From Nocardiopsis alborubida (GTDB lineage Bacteria; Actinomycetota; Actinomycetes; Streptosporangiales; Streptosporangiaceae): 64,000 nt of DNA. The stretch lies in assembly GCF_012396365.1 (NCBI RefSeq), contig NZ_JAAXPG010000010.1, positions 144,325-208,324 of the forward strand, written 5' to 3'. Under the pieces are notes generated by a model. It was not told the origin of the DNA and searched no databases. It saw nothing but the letters and a program-made list of their open reading frames with translations. Each line of letters opens with the position of its first letter. Positions within the stretch are counted from its first letter, which is position 1. Of the stretch, positions 1 to 9,008 are shown one piece after another. Both the position numbers and the translations under genes were made by a program.

Positions 1-936
1 CGGGGCCTCGTCGACGAAGAGCACGCCGCGATGGGCCTTGGACACCCAGCCGGGCGTGGGGTAACCGCTGCCGCCGCCGATGATCGAGGCCCGGGTGGAG
101 GTATGGTGCGGAGCCGCGAAGGGAGGCACGGTGACCAGGGGCGCGCCGGGCGGCAGCATGCCCGCCACCGAGTGGATGGCGGTGGCCTCCAACGCCTCGG
201 CGGGGCCGAGCGGGGGCAGCACGGTGGGCAGGCGTTCGGCGAGCAGGCTCTTGCCGGTGCCGGGAGGCCCCAGCATCATGAGGTTGTGGCCGCCGGCCGC
301 GGCGATCTCCACCGCGCGGCGGGCCACCGGCTGCCCCAGGACGTCGGACAGGTCGGGTCCCTGGCCGCGCGGCTCGCGGGGCCTGGGCACGGCCTCCTCC
401 GCGTGCGCCTCGGGAAGGCGCTCCCCGCGCAGCCACTGGCACAGGTCCATCAGGCTGTCCACCGCCGTCACCTCGACCCCTGGCACCAGCCGGGCCTCGG
501 CGGCGTTGCCCCGTGCGACGACGAACCTGCGATAACCCTGCTCAGCGGCCGACACGACCGCCGGGAGCACCCCCAGCACCGGCCGCGCCCGGCCGTCCAG
601 GCCCAGTTCGGCGATGAGGACGCTGTCCTCCAGCCGCTCCACCGGCACCGAGCCCGCCGCGGCGAGGACGGCGGCGGCGATGGCCAGGTCGAACAGGCTT
701 CCCGACTTGGGCAGGCTGGCCGGGGACAGGCTGATGACGATCTGGCCGCTGGGCCACTCCTCGCCGCTGTTGACGACGGCGGCGCGGATGCGGTCCCTGG
801 CCTCGCGGAGCGCGGCGTCGGGAAGCCCCACCAGGGTCACCCCGAAGTCGCCGCCGCCCAGGTGCACCTCCACCTCGACGATGTGCCCCCGGACCCCGAG
901 CAGGGCGATGCAGCGGGTGCGGGCGAGCGTCATCAT
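1..936 (-). CDS. comM: YifB/ComM-family Mg-chelatase-like AAA+ ATPase, N-terminal part (cut by window edge)
   Basis: About 312 residues from the start are visible; the rest runs off the left edge. Homologues are AAA+ ATPases, and ComM is a helicase in natural transformation; the role in actinomycetes is not established. The N-terminus carries the S5-like ChlI-type domain (motif VTLVGLPDAALRE), and a Walker A motif GPPGTGKS lies near residues 222-230, followed by the conserved stretch around APHHTSTRASIIGG. The start is the ATG whose ATGA overlaps the stop codon of yraN, so translation is probably coupled. In related genomes dprA follows this pair, but that would lie outside the window. Confidence 0.93.
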   Translation of the reverse strand, partial: MMTLARTRCIALLGVRGHIVEVEVHLGGGDFGVTLVGLPDAALREARDRIRAAVVNSGEEWPSGQIVISLSPASLPKSGSLFDLAIAAAVLAAAGSVPVERLEDSVLIAELGLDGRARPVLGVLPAVVSAAEQGYRRFVVARGNAAEARLVPGVEVTAVDSLMDLCQWLRGERLPEAHAEEAVPRPREPRGQGPDLSDVLGQPVARRAVEIAAAGGHNLMMLGPPGTGKSLLAERLPTVLPPLGPAEALEATAIHSVAGMLPPGAPLVTVPPFAAPHHTSTRASIIGGGSGYPTPGWVSKAHRGVLFVDEAP

Positions 937-1304
937 GCCATCCCCCGCTCATGGGAGACGAACACGCGCCCGCCCCTGATCAGGACGCAGACGCCGTCCA
1001 CGCGCAGGGGGTGGGCGGGCACCCGGTGCCGGACCGCCCAGGCGTGTCCGAGGCGGCGCAGACGGCGCCGCTTGTCCGGGGTGATGGCCTCCACCGGATG
1101 CCCGTGCCGGACGGAGGTACGGGTCTTGACCTCGGCGACGACCAGGACGGGACCGTCCCGGGCCACGATGTCGATCTCCCCGTCGGGGATGCGCCAGTTG
1201 CGGGCGACCACCCGCATCCCCGCGCGTCGGAGGAAGGCCACGGCGAGGTCCTCGCCACGGCCGCCCAGCATCCTTCGGTACTCGGCCCACCGGTCCAAGG
1301 TCAA
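933..1304 (-). CDS. yraN: YraN family (UPF0102) nuclease-like protein
   Basis: A 123-residue protein of the UPF0102 family, which adopts a PD-(D/E)XK restriction-endonuclease-like fold. The putative metal-binding core is visible: E43 and D45 in GEIDIVARDG, then E58 and K60 in VVAEVKTR. The physiological role is unknown; association with recombination is inferred from its steady linkage to comM and dprA. The chosen start is TTG, three bases after a strong GGGAGG ribosome site; an internal ATG (residue 12) is an alternative because many homologues begin near there. The stop overlaps the comM start by ATGA. Confidence 0.88.
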   Translation of the reverse strand: MTLDRWAEYRRMLGGRGEDLAVAFLRRAGMRVVARNWRIPDGEIDIVARDGPVLVVAEVKTRTSVRHGHPVEAITPDKRRRLRRLGHAWAVRHRVPAHPLRVDGVCVLIRGGRVFVSHERGMA

Positions 1305-1399
1305 CCACCTCCCGTAACCACGGTCGGTGATCGCCGCTCACGGCGCCAGGGCCGGTTCCCTCCTGTGGAAAACCCCGGCCGTGCCCGGACGGGGAGGCG

Positions 1400-1448
1400 G
1401 GATCCCGGGCGGCCGGGTCCCTGGGGCCGGGAACCGCACCCGGGATCC
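1400..1448 (-). terminator. Hairpin downstream of the DUF2469 gene
   Basis: Perfect 10-base arms (GGATCCCGGG at 1400-1409 and CCCGGGATCC at 1439-1448) enclose a 29-base loop that can itself fold. It lies just past the stop of the DUF2469 gene and before yraN. There is no U tract, as is common for actinobacterial terminators. Termination is inferred. Confidence 0.45.
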
Positions 1449-1465
1449 GGCCGTCCGGCGCCGGG

Positions 1466-1795
1466 TCAGTCCTGTGCGCCCCCCTCGGCGGGCGGCATCT
1501 CCAGGTCGGCCTTGGTGATCTCCTCGACGTTGACGTCCTTGAACGTCACCACGCGGACGTTGCGGACGAACCTGGCCGGGCGGTACATGTCCCAGACCCA
1601 GGCGTCCTCCATCACGACCTCGAAGTACATCTCCCCGTTCTCGGTCGAACGCGGCTGGAGGTCGACGTGGTTGGTGAGGTAGAACCGCCGCTCGGTCTCC
1701 ACCACGTAGCTGAACAGACCGACGACGTCGCGGTACTCGCGATAGAGCTGGAGCTCCATCTCGGCCTCGTACTTCTCCAGGTCCTCAGAACTCAT
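1466..1795 (-). CDS. DUF2469 family protein
   Basis: A 109-residue protein belonging to a family confined to Actinobacteria and found almost always between lepB/rnhB and yraN. The conserved body is evident: EKYEAEMELQLYREYRDVVG, then VVETERRFYL, DAWVWDMYRPARFV and VRVVTFKDVNVEE. No function is established. The open frame extends 46 codons further upstream, but that part is low-complexity and unlike homologues, which begin at MSxEDLEKYE, so the ATG at 1795 is chosen. The 205 bases up to lepB hold no gene; I do not see rnhB here, which accompanies this gene in many relatives. Confidence 0.88.
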   Translation of the reverse strand: MSSEDLEKYEAEMELQLYREYRDVVGLFSYVVETERRFYLTNHVDLQPRSTENGEMYFEVVMEDAWVWDMYRPARFVRNVRVVTFKDVNVEEITKADLEMPPAEGGAQD

Positions 1796-2000
1796 CCACG
1801 CGCTCGCTTTCGTCGCACTCTCCGGTCGTGGTGTGCCGGTCCCCTCCGCCCGGACACCGCCGACGGCCGGGGTGTTCCCGGTCGAGGGCGGCCCCGCGCG
1901 TCGGGGACGCCGATACCGTCCAGCCTCCATCATGCGTCACGGAAGGGCCCCGTGTACTCCGCCGTGCGGATTTTCTCGGCGGACCGCCCCGCGCGGCACG

Positions 2001-2873
2001 TCACCCGTCCGCGGCGTTGAGTTCCTCGAAGGACTCCGGAACGCTCAGCGGGCCGATCTGCCCGACCGGCCAGATGATGACGAAGGCCCGGCCCACCACG
2101 TGGTCGATCGGGACCGCGCCGCCGCCGGGGTTGTTCTGGTTGAGCCGCGAGTCGGAGGAGATCGCCCGGTGGTCCCCCATCAGCCACAGATGCCCCTCGG
2201 GCACCTCGATCGGGCCGAACTCGGTGTGCGTGGCCACGCTGCCCGGGTAGAGGTACGTCTCGTCGAGGGGGACTCCGTTGACCAGGACGCGGTTCTGCTC
2301 GTCGCAGCACTCCACGGTGTCACCGGGCAGGCCGATGACCCGCTTGATGTACTCCTTGCCCGTGGGAGCCGCGCCCAGCTGCTGCTGCACCCACGTGAAC
2401 GCGGCCGAGACCGGGTTGGTGGGCTCGGGGACCGACACGGTGTTCGGGTCGTCCCAGGACCCGTTGCCGTCGAAGACGACCACCTCGCCGCGCTCGATGT
2501 CGCGGAGCTCGTAGACGACCTTGTTGACGAGTACGCGGTCCCCGACGAGGAGCGTGTTCTCCATCGAGGTGGAGGGGATGTAGAAGGCCTGCACCAGCCA
2601 GGTCCTGATCACGAACGCCAGGACCACGGCGATCACGACCAGGATGGGGAGTTCCTTCCAGAACGACCCCTTCTTCTCGGTGCTCTGGGACTTGCTCATC
2701 TCGTCGTCCGCCCCCTCCTCCGGCTCCTCGCCGTCGGTACCGGAGACAGCACTGGCTCCCGAGCTCTCGTGAGCTCGGGAGCCAGTGGCGGAGCCGTGCT
2801 CCTCCGGACCGGGCTGGGCGGATTCCTCGTCCTGGACCCCGTCCGAGCCGAGGTCCTTCTCGTCTTTGCTCAT
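2001..2873 (-). CDS. lepB: Signal peptidase I
   Basis: Membrane serine protease that removes signal peptides from exported proteins (290 residues). The order is an acidic, disordered cytoplasmic tail (1-70), one transmembrane helix (about 76-94), then the external catalytic domain. The catalytic serine is S103 in PSTSMENTL and the general base lysine is K177 in YIKRVIGLPGD; the box GHLWLMGDHRAISSDSR is also present. The start chosen is the ATG giving MSKDEKD; the frame stays open a further 27 codons. Oddity: a perfect 17-bp inverted repeat lies inside the coding sequence of the tail (residues about 29-41). The gene lies upstream of, and in the same direction as, the DUF2469 gene, and follows rplS. 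Confidence 0.95.
   Translation of the reverse strand: MSKDEKDLGSDGVQDEESAQPGPEEHGSATGSRAHESSGASAVSGTDGEEPEEGADDEMSKSQSTEKKGSFWKELPILVVIAVVLAFVIRTWLVQAFYIPSTSMENTLLVGDRVLVNKVVYELRDIERGEVVVFDGNGSWDDPNTVSVPEPTNPVSAAFTWVQQQLGAAPTGKEYIKRVIGLPGDTVECCDEQNRVLVNGVPLDETYLYPGSVATHTEFGPIEVPEGHLWLMGDHRAISSDSRLNQNNPGGGAVPIDHVVGRAFVIIWPVGQIGPLSVPESFEELNAADG
2750..2787. repeat. Perfect 17-bp inverted repeat inside lepB coding sequence
   Basis: The arm CACTGGCTCCCGAGCTC (2750-2766), a TCGT loop (2767-2770) and the exact complement (2771-2787) form a 17-bp stem with a tetraloop. It is translated in frame as part of the N-terminal acidic tail of signal peptidase. Such a stem would be very stable in the mRNA. 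Whether it attenuates transcription, pauses ribosomes or is a relic of a palindromic insertion cannot be told from sequence. Confidence 0.9.
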
Positions 2874-2965
2874 CGAGCCGAAGCCTATCCTGCCTCCCTG
2901 GCGGGAGCGGAGAGATTCGACACGGAAAAACGCCGGGGAGAGACCCTGGGTCACCCGGTGACGGA

Positions 2966-3325
2966 CTAGCGGCGCTCGCGGATGCGGGCGGCCTTGCCGC
3001 GCAGGTCGCGCAGGTAGTACAGCTTGGCGCGACGCACGCGGCCGCGGGCGGCGACCTCGTACTTCTCGATGGCCGGGGTGTGGATCGGGAAGGTACGCTC
3101 CACGCCCACGCCGTAGCTCACCTTGCGGATGGTGAAGGTCTCGCGGTTGCCCGAGCCCTGGCGGCGGATGACGACGCCCTTGAAGACCTGGACACGGGTA
3201 CGGGTGCCCTCGGTCACGCGGACGTGGACGTTGAGGGTGTCACCCGGGCGGAACTCCGGGACGTCGGAACGAAGCTGGGCCTTCTCCAGCTCCTGAATGG
3301 CGGTGTGCATCTCGCGAATCCTCAT
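2966..3325 (-). CDS. rplS: 50S ribosomal protein L19
   Basis: A 119-residue structural protein of the large subunit that sits at the 30S-50S interface. The full L19 sequence is recognisable, including [36 protein letters not shown] and the C-terminal [17 protein letters not shown]. The ATG at 3325 has GGAG nine bases upstream; a second in-frame ATG five codons in ([12 protein letters not shown]) is the start used in many homologues and cannot be excluded. It sits between lepB and trmD as in other actinobacteria, with its own 170-base upstream gap, so a separate promoter is likely. Confidence 0.97.
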   Translation of the reverse strand: MRIREMHTAIQELEKAQLRSDVPEFRPGDTLNVHVRVTEGTRTRVQVFKGVVIRRQGSGNRETFTIRKVSYGVGVERTFPIHTPAIEKYEVAARGRVRRAKLYYLRDLRGKAARIRERR

Positions 3326-3436
3326 CGATAGCGCTCCGCGTCCTGCTCCCCGCTGGGGGAGGGGTACGCGAGCGAGGGCCCGAATGGGTCTGTACTGTCG
3401 AACCGCCCGGGTGACCGTCACAGAGGCCGACGTCGT

Positions 3437-3462
3437 ACCGCCGGCATGCGGATGCCGCCGGT
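3437..3462 (-). terminator. Hairpin downstream of trmD
   Basis: Arms ACCGCCGGCAT (3437-3447) and ATGCCGCCGGT (3452-3462) pair at 10 of 11 positions with a four-base loop. The hairpin lies 33 bases past the trmD stop and upstream of rplS. Termination is inferred. Confidence 0.45.
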
Positions 3463-3495
3463 CACCGAGGGGGAACCCACCCAGTTTGCCACATC

Positions 3496-4260
3496 TCAGG
3501 TGGCGTCTCGAACGGTCTCCTCCGCCAGGACCTCCCGGTCCCGCCGGTCCAGCGCCTCCTCGGGCAGGGCCTCCACCAGGTCGGGGCGGTTGCGCGCGGT
3601 CTTGCGCAGCGCCTGGTCGCGGCGCCAGCGGTCCACGGCGCCGTGGTTGCCCGACAGCAGCACCGGCGGCACCTCCCGGCCGCGCCAGGAGGCGGGCTTG
3701 GTGTAGACCGCCCCCTCCACGAGGTTCTCCATGCCGCCGGAGGCGAAGGAGTCCTGCACCGCGGACTCGGTGTTGCCGAGGACACCCGGCAGCAGCCGGG
3801 TGATCGCCTCGACCATCACCAGCGTCGCGGACTCGCCTCCGTTGAGCACGTAGTCGCCGATGCTGACCTCCTCGACGGGCATCCGCTCCGCGGCGTCCGC
3901 CGCGACCCGCGAGTCGATGCCCTCGTAGCGGCCGCAGCCGAAGACCAGGCGCTCCTCCTTGGCCAGGCGCTCGGCGTCGGCCTGCCGGAAGGGCCGACCG
4001 CTGGGAGTGGGCAGGATCAGCCGCGCGGGACCCTCCCCCACGACCTCGTCCAGTGCCTCGCCCCACGGCTCGGGCTTCATCACCATGCCGGGGCCGCCGC
4101 CGTAGGGGGTGTCGTCCACGGTGTTGTGGCGGTCGTGGGTCCAGGAGCGCAGGTCGTGCACGCGCACGTCGAGCAGCCCGGACACGCGGGCCCTGCCGAT
4201 CAGGGACAGGTCCAGGGGGCCGAAGTACTCGGGGAAGATGCTGATGATGTCGATGCGCAC
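3496..4260 (-). CDS. trmD: tRNA (guanine37-N1)-methyltransferase
   Basis: Methylates G37 next to the anticodon using S-adenosylmethionine, which prevents +1 frameshifting (254 residues, normal length). SPOUT-fold markers are present: N-terminal [13 protein letters not shown], the loop [13 protein letters not shown], the knot region [14 protein letters not shown] and [11 protein letters not shown]. It is 11 bases downstream of rimM and probably co-transcribed with it; both act on ribosome-related RNA. Confidence 0.97.
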   Translation of the reverse strand: MRIDIISIFPEYFGPLDLSLIGRARVSGLLDVRVHDLRSWTHDRHNTVDDTPYGGGPGMVMKPEPWGEALDEVVGEGPARLILPTPSGRPFRQADAERLAKEERLVFGCGRYEGIDSRVAADAAERMPVEEVSIGDYVLNGGESATLVMVEAITRLLPGVLGNTESAVQDSFASGGMENLVEGAVYTKPASWRGREVPPVLLSGNHGAVDRWRRDQALRKTARNRPDLVEALPEEALDRRDREVLAEETVRDAT

Positions 4261-4271
4261 GGCGCGCCCCT

Positions 4272-4784
4272 TCAGTCGGCGAGGTCGAGCAGGCCGGGCG
4301 GGGGGTCGATGACGATCCGGCCCCCGGCCACGTCGACCTCGGGGACCAGGGCCGCCACGAAGGGCACGAACACCTCTCCGCCGTCCGGGGTGGTCACCAC
4401 CAGGAGGTCCTGCGCGTGGTGGAGCACGTCCGCCACCGTGCCGACCGGCTCCGCCCCGGTGGTCACCGCGGCCAGGCCGATGAGTTCGTGGTCGTGGAAC
4501 TCGTCCGGGTCGTCCAGCGGCGGGATGTCCTCGGAGTCCACGAGCAGGGCGGTGCCGCGCAGCCCCTCCGCGGCGTCGCGGTCGGCCACGCCCTCGAAGC
4601 GCACGAGCAGGCGGCCGCTGTGGCGGCGCGTGGAGACGACGGTGAGCGGACCGGTTCCGGCCGGGTCGGTGGCCAGCACGGAGCCGTCGGCGAACCGGGC
4701 CGCGGGGTCGTCCGTGCGCACGTCGACGGCGACGTCGCCGCGGACTCCGTGCGCGCGGCCGATCCGGCCGACAACGAGTCGCAT
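4272..4784 (-). CDS. rimM: Ribosome maturation factor RimM
   Basis: A 170-residue assembly factor for the 30S head that binds S19. The N-terminal RimM barrel ([18 protein letters not shown], residues about 3-20) and the C-terminal PRC barrel (DELSP-type region [16 protein letters not shown], then [15 protein letters not shown]) are both seen. Upstream, a strong hairpin separates it from khpA, so the rimM-trmD pair seems to be its own transcription unit. Confidence 0.95.
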   Translation of the reverse strand: MRLVVGRIGRAHGVRGDVAVDVRTDDPAARFADGSVLATDPAGTGPLTVVSTRRHSGRLLVRFEGVADRDAAEGLRGTALLVDSEDIPPLDDPDEFHDHELIGLAAVTTGAEPVGTVADVLHHAQDLLVVTTPDGGEVFVPFVAALVPEVDVAGGRIVIDPPPGLLDLAD

Positions 4785-4881
4785 GGGGATTCTTCCTTCC
4801 GCCCCCTCGGGGGGTGAGAAAACTGTGCCCGGGTCCGGGCGCGTGCGGTGGGCACGGGCCCCGGGGTCCCGGGCACGGCTG

Positions 4882-4913
4882 CGGGGCGCCGACCGCGAGC
4901 GGTCGGCGCCCCG
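4882..4913 (-). terminator. Terminator after rpsP-khpA
   Basis: CGGGGCGCCGACCGC (4882-4896) pairs perfectly with 4899-4913, giving up to 15 bp with a tiny loop. It lies 10 bases past the khpA stop and before rimM. There is no U tract; this is the typical form in high-GC actinobacteria. Confidence 0.7.
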
Positions 4914-4922
4914 AGAGGCGCG

Positions 4923-5165
4923 TCAGCGCACTTCGTGCAGGTCCAGCAGGTCCACGCGGACGTAACGGCCCCCGGCCAGGGCGCCGATGACGGTCCGCAG
5001 GGACTTGGCGGTGCGGCCGTTGCGGCCGATCACCTTGCCGAGGTCGTCGGGATGGACCCGGACCTCCAGGACTTTGCCCTTGCGGAGCCGCTTGGCTCTC
5101 ACCTGGACGTCGTCGGAGTTCGCAACGATCCCCTTCACGAGGTGCTCAAGCGCCTCTTCCAGCAC
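4923..5165 (-). CDS. khpA: KH-domain RNA-binding protein KhpA
   Basis: A small (80-residue) single type-II KH domain protein. The nucleic-acid-binding GXXG loop is seen in [18 protein letters not shown]. In other bacteria KhpA pairs with KhpB/Jag and binds many RNAs, affecting division and translation; the function here is inferred from family. The gene starts one base after the rpsP stop, so the two are surely co-transcribed, as in most actinobacteria. Confidence 0.93.
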   Translation of the reverse strand: MLEEALEHLVKGIVANSDDVQVRAKRLRKGKVLEVRVHPDDLGKVIGRNGRTAKSLRTVIGALAGGRYVRVDLLDLHEVR

Positions 5166-5166
5166 G

Positions 5167-5631
5167 TCAGGCCTCGCCCTCGGACTTCTCAGCCTCGGTG
5201 GTCTCAGCGGTCTCGGCGGGCTTGTCCGCCTTCTCCGCCTTCTTCTCGGACTTGCGGCCCTTGCCCTTGCCCTCGGCGCCGGGGAGCACGAGCTCCTTCA
5301 GCGCGGCCTGGAAGGCCGCTTCCTTGGCCTCGGGGTCCTTGGCCTCGGCGACCTGGAGCGGAGCCGGGGCGGGCAGGCCCTTGAACTTCTGCCAGTCACC
5401 GGTCTTGCGCAGGAGGACCTTGACCGCGTCGGAGGGCTGGGCGCCCACGGACAGCCAGTACTGGGCCCGCTCGGAGTCGACCTCGATGAGGCTCGGGTGC
5501 TCCTTGGGGTGGTACTTGCCGATCTCCTCGATCGCCTTGCCGTCCCGCTTGGTGCGGGCGTCGGCGACGATGATGCGGTACTGGGGCGTACGGATCTTGC
5601 CCATACGCTTGAGCTTCAGTTTGACAGCCAC
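5167..5631 (-). CDS. rpsP: 30S ribosomal protein S16 with charged C-terminal extension
   Basis: Small-subunit protein of 154 residues. The canonical S16 body ([20 protein letters not shown], then [31 protein letters not shown]) occupies residues 1-85. The remaining 70 residues are a Lys/Glu/Ala-rich tail ([18 protein letters not shown] and so on), a feature of actinobacterial S16 and absent from the E. coli protein. It is the first gene of an operon with khpA; the promoter should lie in the 404-base gap before it. Confidence 0.96.
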   Translation of the reverse strand: MAVKLKLKRMGKIRTPQYRIIVADARTKRDGKAIEEIGKYHPKEHPSLIEVDSERAQYWLSVGAQPSDAVKVLLRKTGDWQKFKGLPAPAPLQVAEAKDPEAKEAAFQAALKELVLPGAEGKGKGRKSEKKAEKADKPAETAETTEAEKSEGEA

Positions 5632-6035
5632 TGGAGTGGTCTTCTCCCGATTAACGGTGTAAGGCGCCCGGCGGCGAAACCACGTGGGGTTGCGGCACCC
5701 GACGGGACAGACGTGGGTGGCGGGCTAGTTAGAGGGCTGGCCCGGCACCGTTAGTCGACTACTCATTGTGCCAGACGCGGACGTGTTCCCCGCACACGAC
5801 ACCGGAACACGGCCGCACGGATGGGGGGAGAACGCGGAGGCGGCCCGTCCCCGGAACGTGGACGGGCCGCCCCGCCCGGTCTCCCGGGCGGTGCCGACTG
5901 CCCGCCCCGAAGGAGGCGGGCACGCGGCCGGGCCGACGGCCCGGCCGTCCGCGGTGCGGGGCGGTCGGCTGCGCCACACGCATGGTAGCGCTCCGCCCGC
6001 CGGCCGACGGGCGCGCGGGCCGGTACCGGCCGCGC
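5632..6035. other. Intergenic region between ffh and rpsP
   Basis: 404 bases without a gene. It holds the ffh terminator hairpin (5839-5871) and presumably the rpsP promoter, which I could not assign. There is a short AT-richer patch near 5725-5770, just upstream of rpsP. Confidence 0.6.
5839..5871 (-). terminator. Terminator after ffh
   Basis: GGCGGCCCGTCC (5839-5850) and its perfect complement (5860-5871) flank a nine-base loop. The hairpin lies between the ffh stop and rpsP. There is no U tract. Confidence 0.65.
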
Positions 6036-7631
6036 CTACTTCTTGGGCAGCTTGAAGTTCGACAGGTCGGGCATGTTGGGGCCGCCGAAGCCGGGCGGGA
6101 GCGTGGGCTGACCGCCGCCGCCCAGGCCCGGGGGCAGCTGCGGCGGCTGCTGGCCGCCCTCGTCCTGGCGGCGCTGGCGCTCGGCCGCGCGCTCGGCCTC
6201 CTGCTGGCGGGCCTTCATCGGGTTGCCGCTGCGCTGCTTGCCCTTCTTGGCCTTCTTGGCCTGGGCCTTGGCCTTCTTGCGGTTGGCACCGCCGCCCATG
6301 CCCGGCATCCCGGGCATACCCGGCATGCCGCCGCCCTTCATCTTGCGCATCATCTTCTGCGCCTCGAAGAAGCGGGTGACCAGGCCGTTGACGTCGCTGA
6401 CCTGGGTGCCCGAACCGTTGGCGATGCGCAGGCGACGCGACCCGTTGATCATCTTCGGGTTGGCGCGCTCGCCCGGGGTCATCGACTGGATGACGGCCTG
6501 GATGCGGTCCAGGTCCTTGTCGTCGATGCTGTCGATCTGCTCACGCATCTGGCCCATGCCGGGCATCATGCCCAGCAGGTTGCCGATCGGGCCGAGCTTG
6601 CGGACCATCTGCATCTGCTGGAGGAAGTCGTCGAGCGTGAAGTCCTCGTCCGACGCCATGGTCGAGGCCATCTTCTCGACCTCGGCCTCGTCGAACGTGC
6701 GCTGCGCCTGTTCGATGAGCGTGAGGACGTCACCCATGTCCAGGATGCGCGAGGCCATCCGGTCCGGGTGGAAGAGGTCGAAGTCCTCCAGCTTCTCGCC
6801 GGTGGACGCGAACATGATGGGACGGCCGGTGATGTGGCGGATGGACAGGGCCGCACCGCCGCGCGCGTCGCCGTCGAGCTTGGTGAGCGCGACCGCGTCG
6901 TAGCCGACCCCGTCGAGGAAGGCCTGCGCGGTGTTGACCGCGTCCTGGCCGATCATCGCGTCGACGACGAAGAGGATCTCGTCCGGGCTGACCGCGTCGC
7001 GGATGTCCGCGGCCTGCTGCATCATCTCGCTGTCCACACCGAGACGGCCCGCGGTGTCGATGATCACCACGTTGTGGTTGTTGCGGCGGGCGTGCTCGAC
7101 GGACTCGCGGGCGACCTGGACGGGGTCGCCGACGCCGTTGCCGGGCTCGGGTGCGAACACGGGGGTCCCGGCGCGCTCACCGACCACCTGGAGCTGCGTG
7201 ACGGCGTTGGGGCGCTGGAGGTCGGCGGCGACCAGCAGCGGCGTGTTGCGGTCGGCCGCCAGCCACCGGGCGAGCTTGCCCGCCAGGGTGGTCTTACCGG
7301 CGCCCTGGAGGCCCGCGAGCATGATCACGGTCGGCGGGTTCTTGGCGAAGCGGATCTGCCGGGTCTCGCCGCCGAGGATCCCGACGAGTTCCTCGTTCAC
7401 GATCTTGATGACCTGCTGGGCCGGGTTGAGGGCCTTGGAGACCTCCTCGCCCCGGGCGCGCTCCTTGATCCGCGCGATGAACTCGCGGACCACCGGCAGC
7501 GCGACGTCCGCCTCCAGCAGCGCGAGACGGATCTCCCGCGCGGTCGCGTTGATGTCCTCCTCGGACAGCCGCCCTTTACCGCGCAGCGAGGAGAAGACCG
7601 ATGTCAGCCGGTCGGAAAGCGTCTCGAACAC
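6036..7631 (-). CDS. ffh: Signal recognition particle protein Ffh (SRP54)
   Basis: GTPase subunit of SRP that binds signal sequences on nascent membrane proteins and docks on FtsY (531 residues). Domains: N-terminal four-helix bundle (1-90), G domain with P-loop GLQGAGKTT (107-115), DTAGRLG and TKLDGDARGG, then the methionine-rich M domain (about 300-430). Beyond it is a long tail with MPGMPGMPGMG repeats and Gln/Pro/Gly-rich sequence, as in other actinobacteria. The 4.5S/SRP RNA gene is not in the window. Its receptor FtsY lies 4 kb upstream on the same strand. Confidence 0.97.
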   Translation of the reverse strand: MFETLSDRLTSVFSSLRGKGRLSEEDINATAREIRLALLEADVALPVVREFIARIKERARGEEVSKALNPAQQVIKIVNEELVGILGGETRQIRFAKNPPTVIMLAGLQGAGKTTLAGKLARWLAADRNTPLLVAADLQRPNAVTQLQVVGERAGTPVFAPEPGNGVGDPVQVARESVEHARRNNHNVVIIDTAGRLGVDSEMMQQAADIRDAVSPDEILFVVDAMIGQDAVNTAQAFLDGVGYDAVALTKLDGDARGGAALSIRHITGRPIMFASTGEKLEDFDLFHPDRMASRILDMGDVLTLIEQAQRTFDEAEVEKMASTMASDEDFTLDDFLQQMQMVRKLGPIGNLLGMMPGMGQMREQIDSIDDKDLDRIQAVIQSMTPGERANPKMINGSRRLRIANGSGTQVSDVNGLVTRFFEAQKMMRKMKGGGMPGMPGMPGMGGGANRKKAKAQAKKAKKGKQRSGNPMKARQQEAERAAERQRRQDEGGQQPPQLPPGLGGGGQPTLPPGFGGPNMPDLSNFKLPKK

Positions 7632-7720
7632 GAGTTTGGCCAGTCCTTCGTCTCGGAGTTGGTCTCCCAGCCTACCGGCCTGGGATCACCTTGCAGTATC
7701 GCCCGGCGGGCGGACCCGGA

Positions 7721-7764
7721 CACGGCGGAGGGCGGGGACGCCGCCCCCGCCCTCCACCGCCGTG
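7721..7764 (-). terminator. Hairpin after the lipoprotein gene
   Basis: CACGGCGG-AGGGCGGGG (7721-7737) can pair with the later CCCCGCCCT-CC-CCGCCGTG, with a three-base bulge. It lies 30 bases past the lipoprotein stop and upstream of ffh. Confidence 0.5.
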
Positions 7765-7793
7765 CGCTCGGGGGCCGTGCCCCACGAGTACCT

Positions 7794-9008
7794 CTAGTTA
7801 CCCTCGTCCTCGGCCGTCTCGGACGCCTCCTCTGAGGGGGAGGCACCGCCCGACAGGGTGGCCTCGCGCTGCTCGGCGAGGGCCGTCAGCATCTCCTCCT
7901 GCTGGCCGCCGGTCAGGCCGCGGGTGGACAGCTGGGCCTCACCGTCGATCGGGTAGGTCTGCTGGACGGAGCTGACGATGTTGTAGTCGGCGCTGCACGA
8001 GAGCTCCAGCGTGCCGGCCGCCTCCAGGGTGCCGCTGTCCTCACAGTTCTGCTCGCCGATGTCGGCGTTGCTGAACGTGACGTCCATGCGCACGGCCACC
8101 TCGCCGCTGCCGTCGCCGCCCGCGTCGCGCACGGTCCCGGTCCAGGTGCAGTTGGGGCCGTCCTCACACGTCATGGAGGGGCTGCCCTCCCAGCCGACCT
8201 CGATGCGGGCGTCCCGGGAGGAGGTCAGCTCCTCCTCGGTGGCGGCGGTGACGCCGTCGTAGAGCTCCTCGACGGCGGCGGTCTCGGCCTCTGCCAGGTC
8301 CAGGCGGACCTGGGGGCCGGTCTCGGCCTCCCCGGGAACGAGCTCCTCGATGGCGATGCGCTGGATCTGGCTGGTCTCGGCGTTGATCCAGACCTGGTTG
8401 CGCTCGCCCGCCAGGTCGATCCGGTAGGTGAGCGTGCCGTCCAGGTTCTCCTCGACGGCCTCCTCCGACTCCAGCTCGATGCCGCCCAGGATGGCGGAGA
8501 GCTCCGGCGGGGCCAGGGAGGCGCTCGGGTTGAAACCGGCCTGGGCCGAGGAGGCGCGCACCCAGTTCCCGTCGAAGTCGTCGAAGTCGGGGCTGAAGAC
8601 GCCCTGGTCGAGCCAGAAGTCCTCCGCGGCGCGCAGGAACATCCTGCCGTCCGCGCTCAGCAGCTCGGCCTCGATGCCGTTGGCACGGATGGTGCCGCTG
8701 GCCGTGCCGCTGTCGGCGACGGTCAGCGAGGCGTCGCGCACGTCGGCGGAGCCGACGCTCTCGGCCACCTGGCCGGTGGCGGTGAGCGCCGGGTAGGCGG
8801 CCAGGTCGGCCAGGGCCTCCTCCATCAGCGGTGCCGCGGCGACCGGCTCGGCGGCCGTCGGACTGGGCTCCTCCTCGCCGCCGCCCCCGGGGCGCAGGTG
8901 GCTGAGGTCGATGGAGCAGCCGGACAAGCCGAGGGCGACGACCGCGCCCGCGGCGGCGAGCGCGGCACGCCCGCCTCTGCGACCCGTGATGTGACTAACC
9001 GGCGCCAT
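7794..9008 (-). CDS. Secreted lipoprotein of unknown function (LppX/LolA-like body suspected)
   Basis: A 404-residue lipoprotein. A basic N-terminus (GRRGGRAALAAAG) and hydrophobic stretch lead to the lipobox LGLSGC, so it should be diacylated and anchored outside the membrane. Residues about 60-230 (short strands, GRMFLRAAEDFWLD, GNWVRASS) resemble the antiparallel sheet of LppX/LprG or LolA-like carriers, which is only an impression. The second half has four cysteines (TCEDGPNCTW and QNCEDSG...LSCSA) that could form disulfides. The ATG at 9008 is chosen because AGGAGG precedes it; an upstream ATG lacks this. It occupies the place between amtB and ffh where glnK and glnD lie in Streptomyces. 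Confidence 0.7.
   Translation of the reverse strand: MAPVSHITGRRGGRAALAAAGAVVALGLSGCSIDLSHLRPGGGGEEEPSPTAAEPVAAAPLMEEALADLAAYPALTATGQVAESVGSADVRDASLTVADSGTASGTIRANGIEAELLSADGRMFLRAAEDFWLDQGVFSPDFDDFDGNWVRASSAQAGFNPSASLAPPELSAILGGIELESEEAVEENLDGTLTYRIDLAGERNQVWINAETSQIQRIAIEELVPGEAETGPQVRLDLAEAETAAVEELYDGVTAATEEELTSSRDARIEVGWEGSPSMTCEDGPNCTWTGTVRDAGGDGSGEVAVRMDVTFSNADIGEQNCEDSGTLEAAGTLELSCSADYNIVSSVQQTYPIDGEAQLSTRGLTGGQQEEMLTALAEQREATLSGGASPSEEASETAEDEGN

Noticed and set aside
5766..7835. Long plus-strand open frame (689 codons) opposite ffh
   Set aside because: It is antisense to a complete, well-conserved ffh; the product is His/Arg/Gly-rich low-complexity sequence, the usual artefact of GC-rich third positions.
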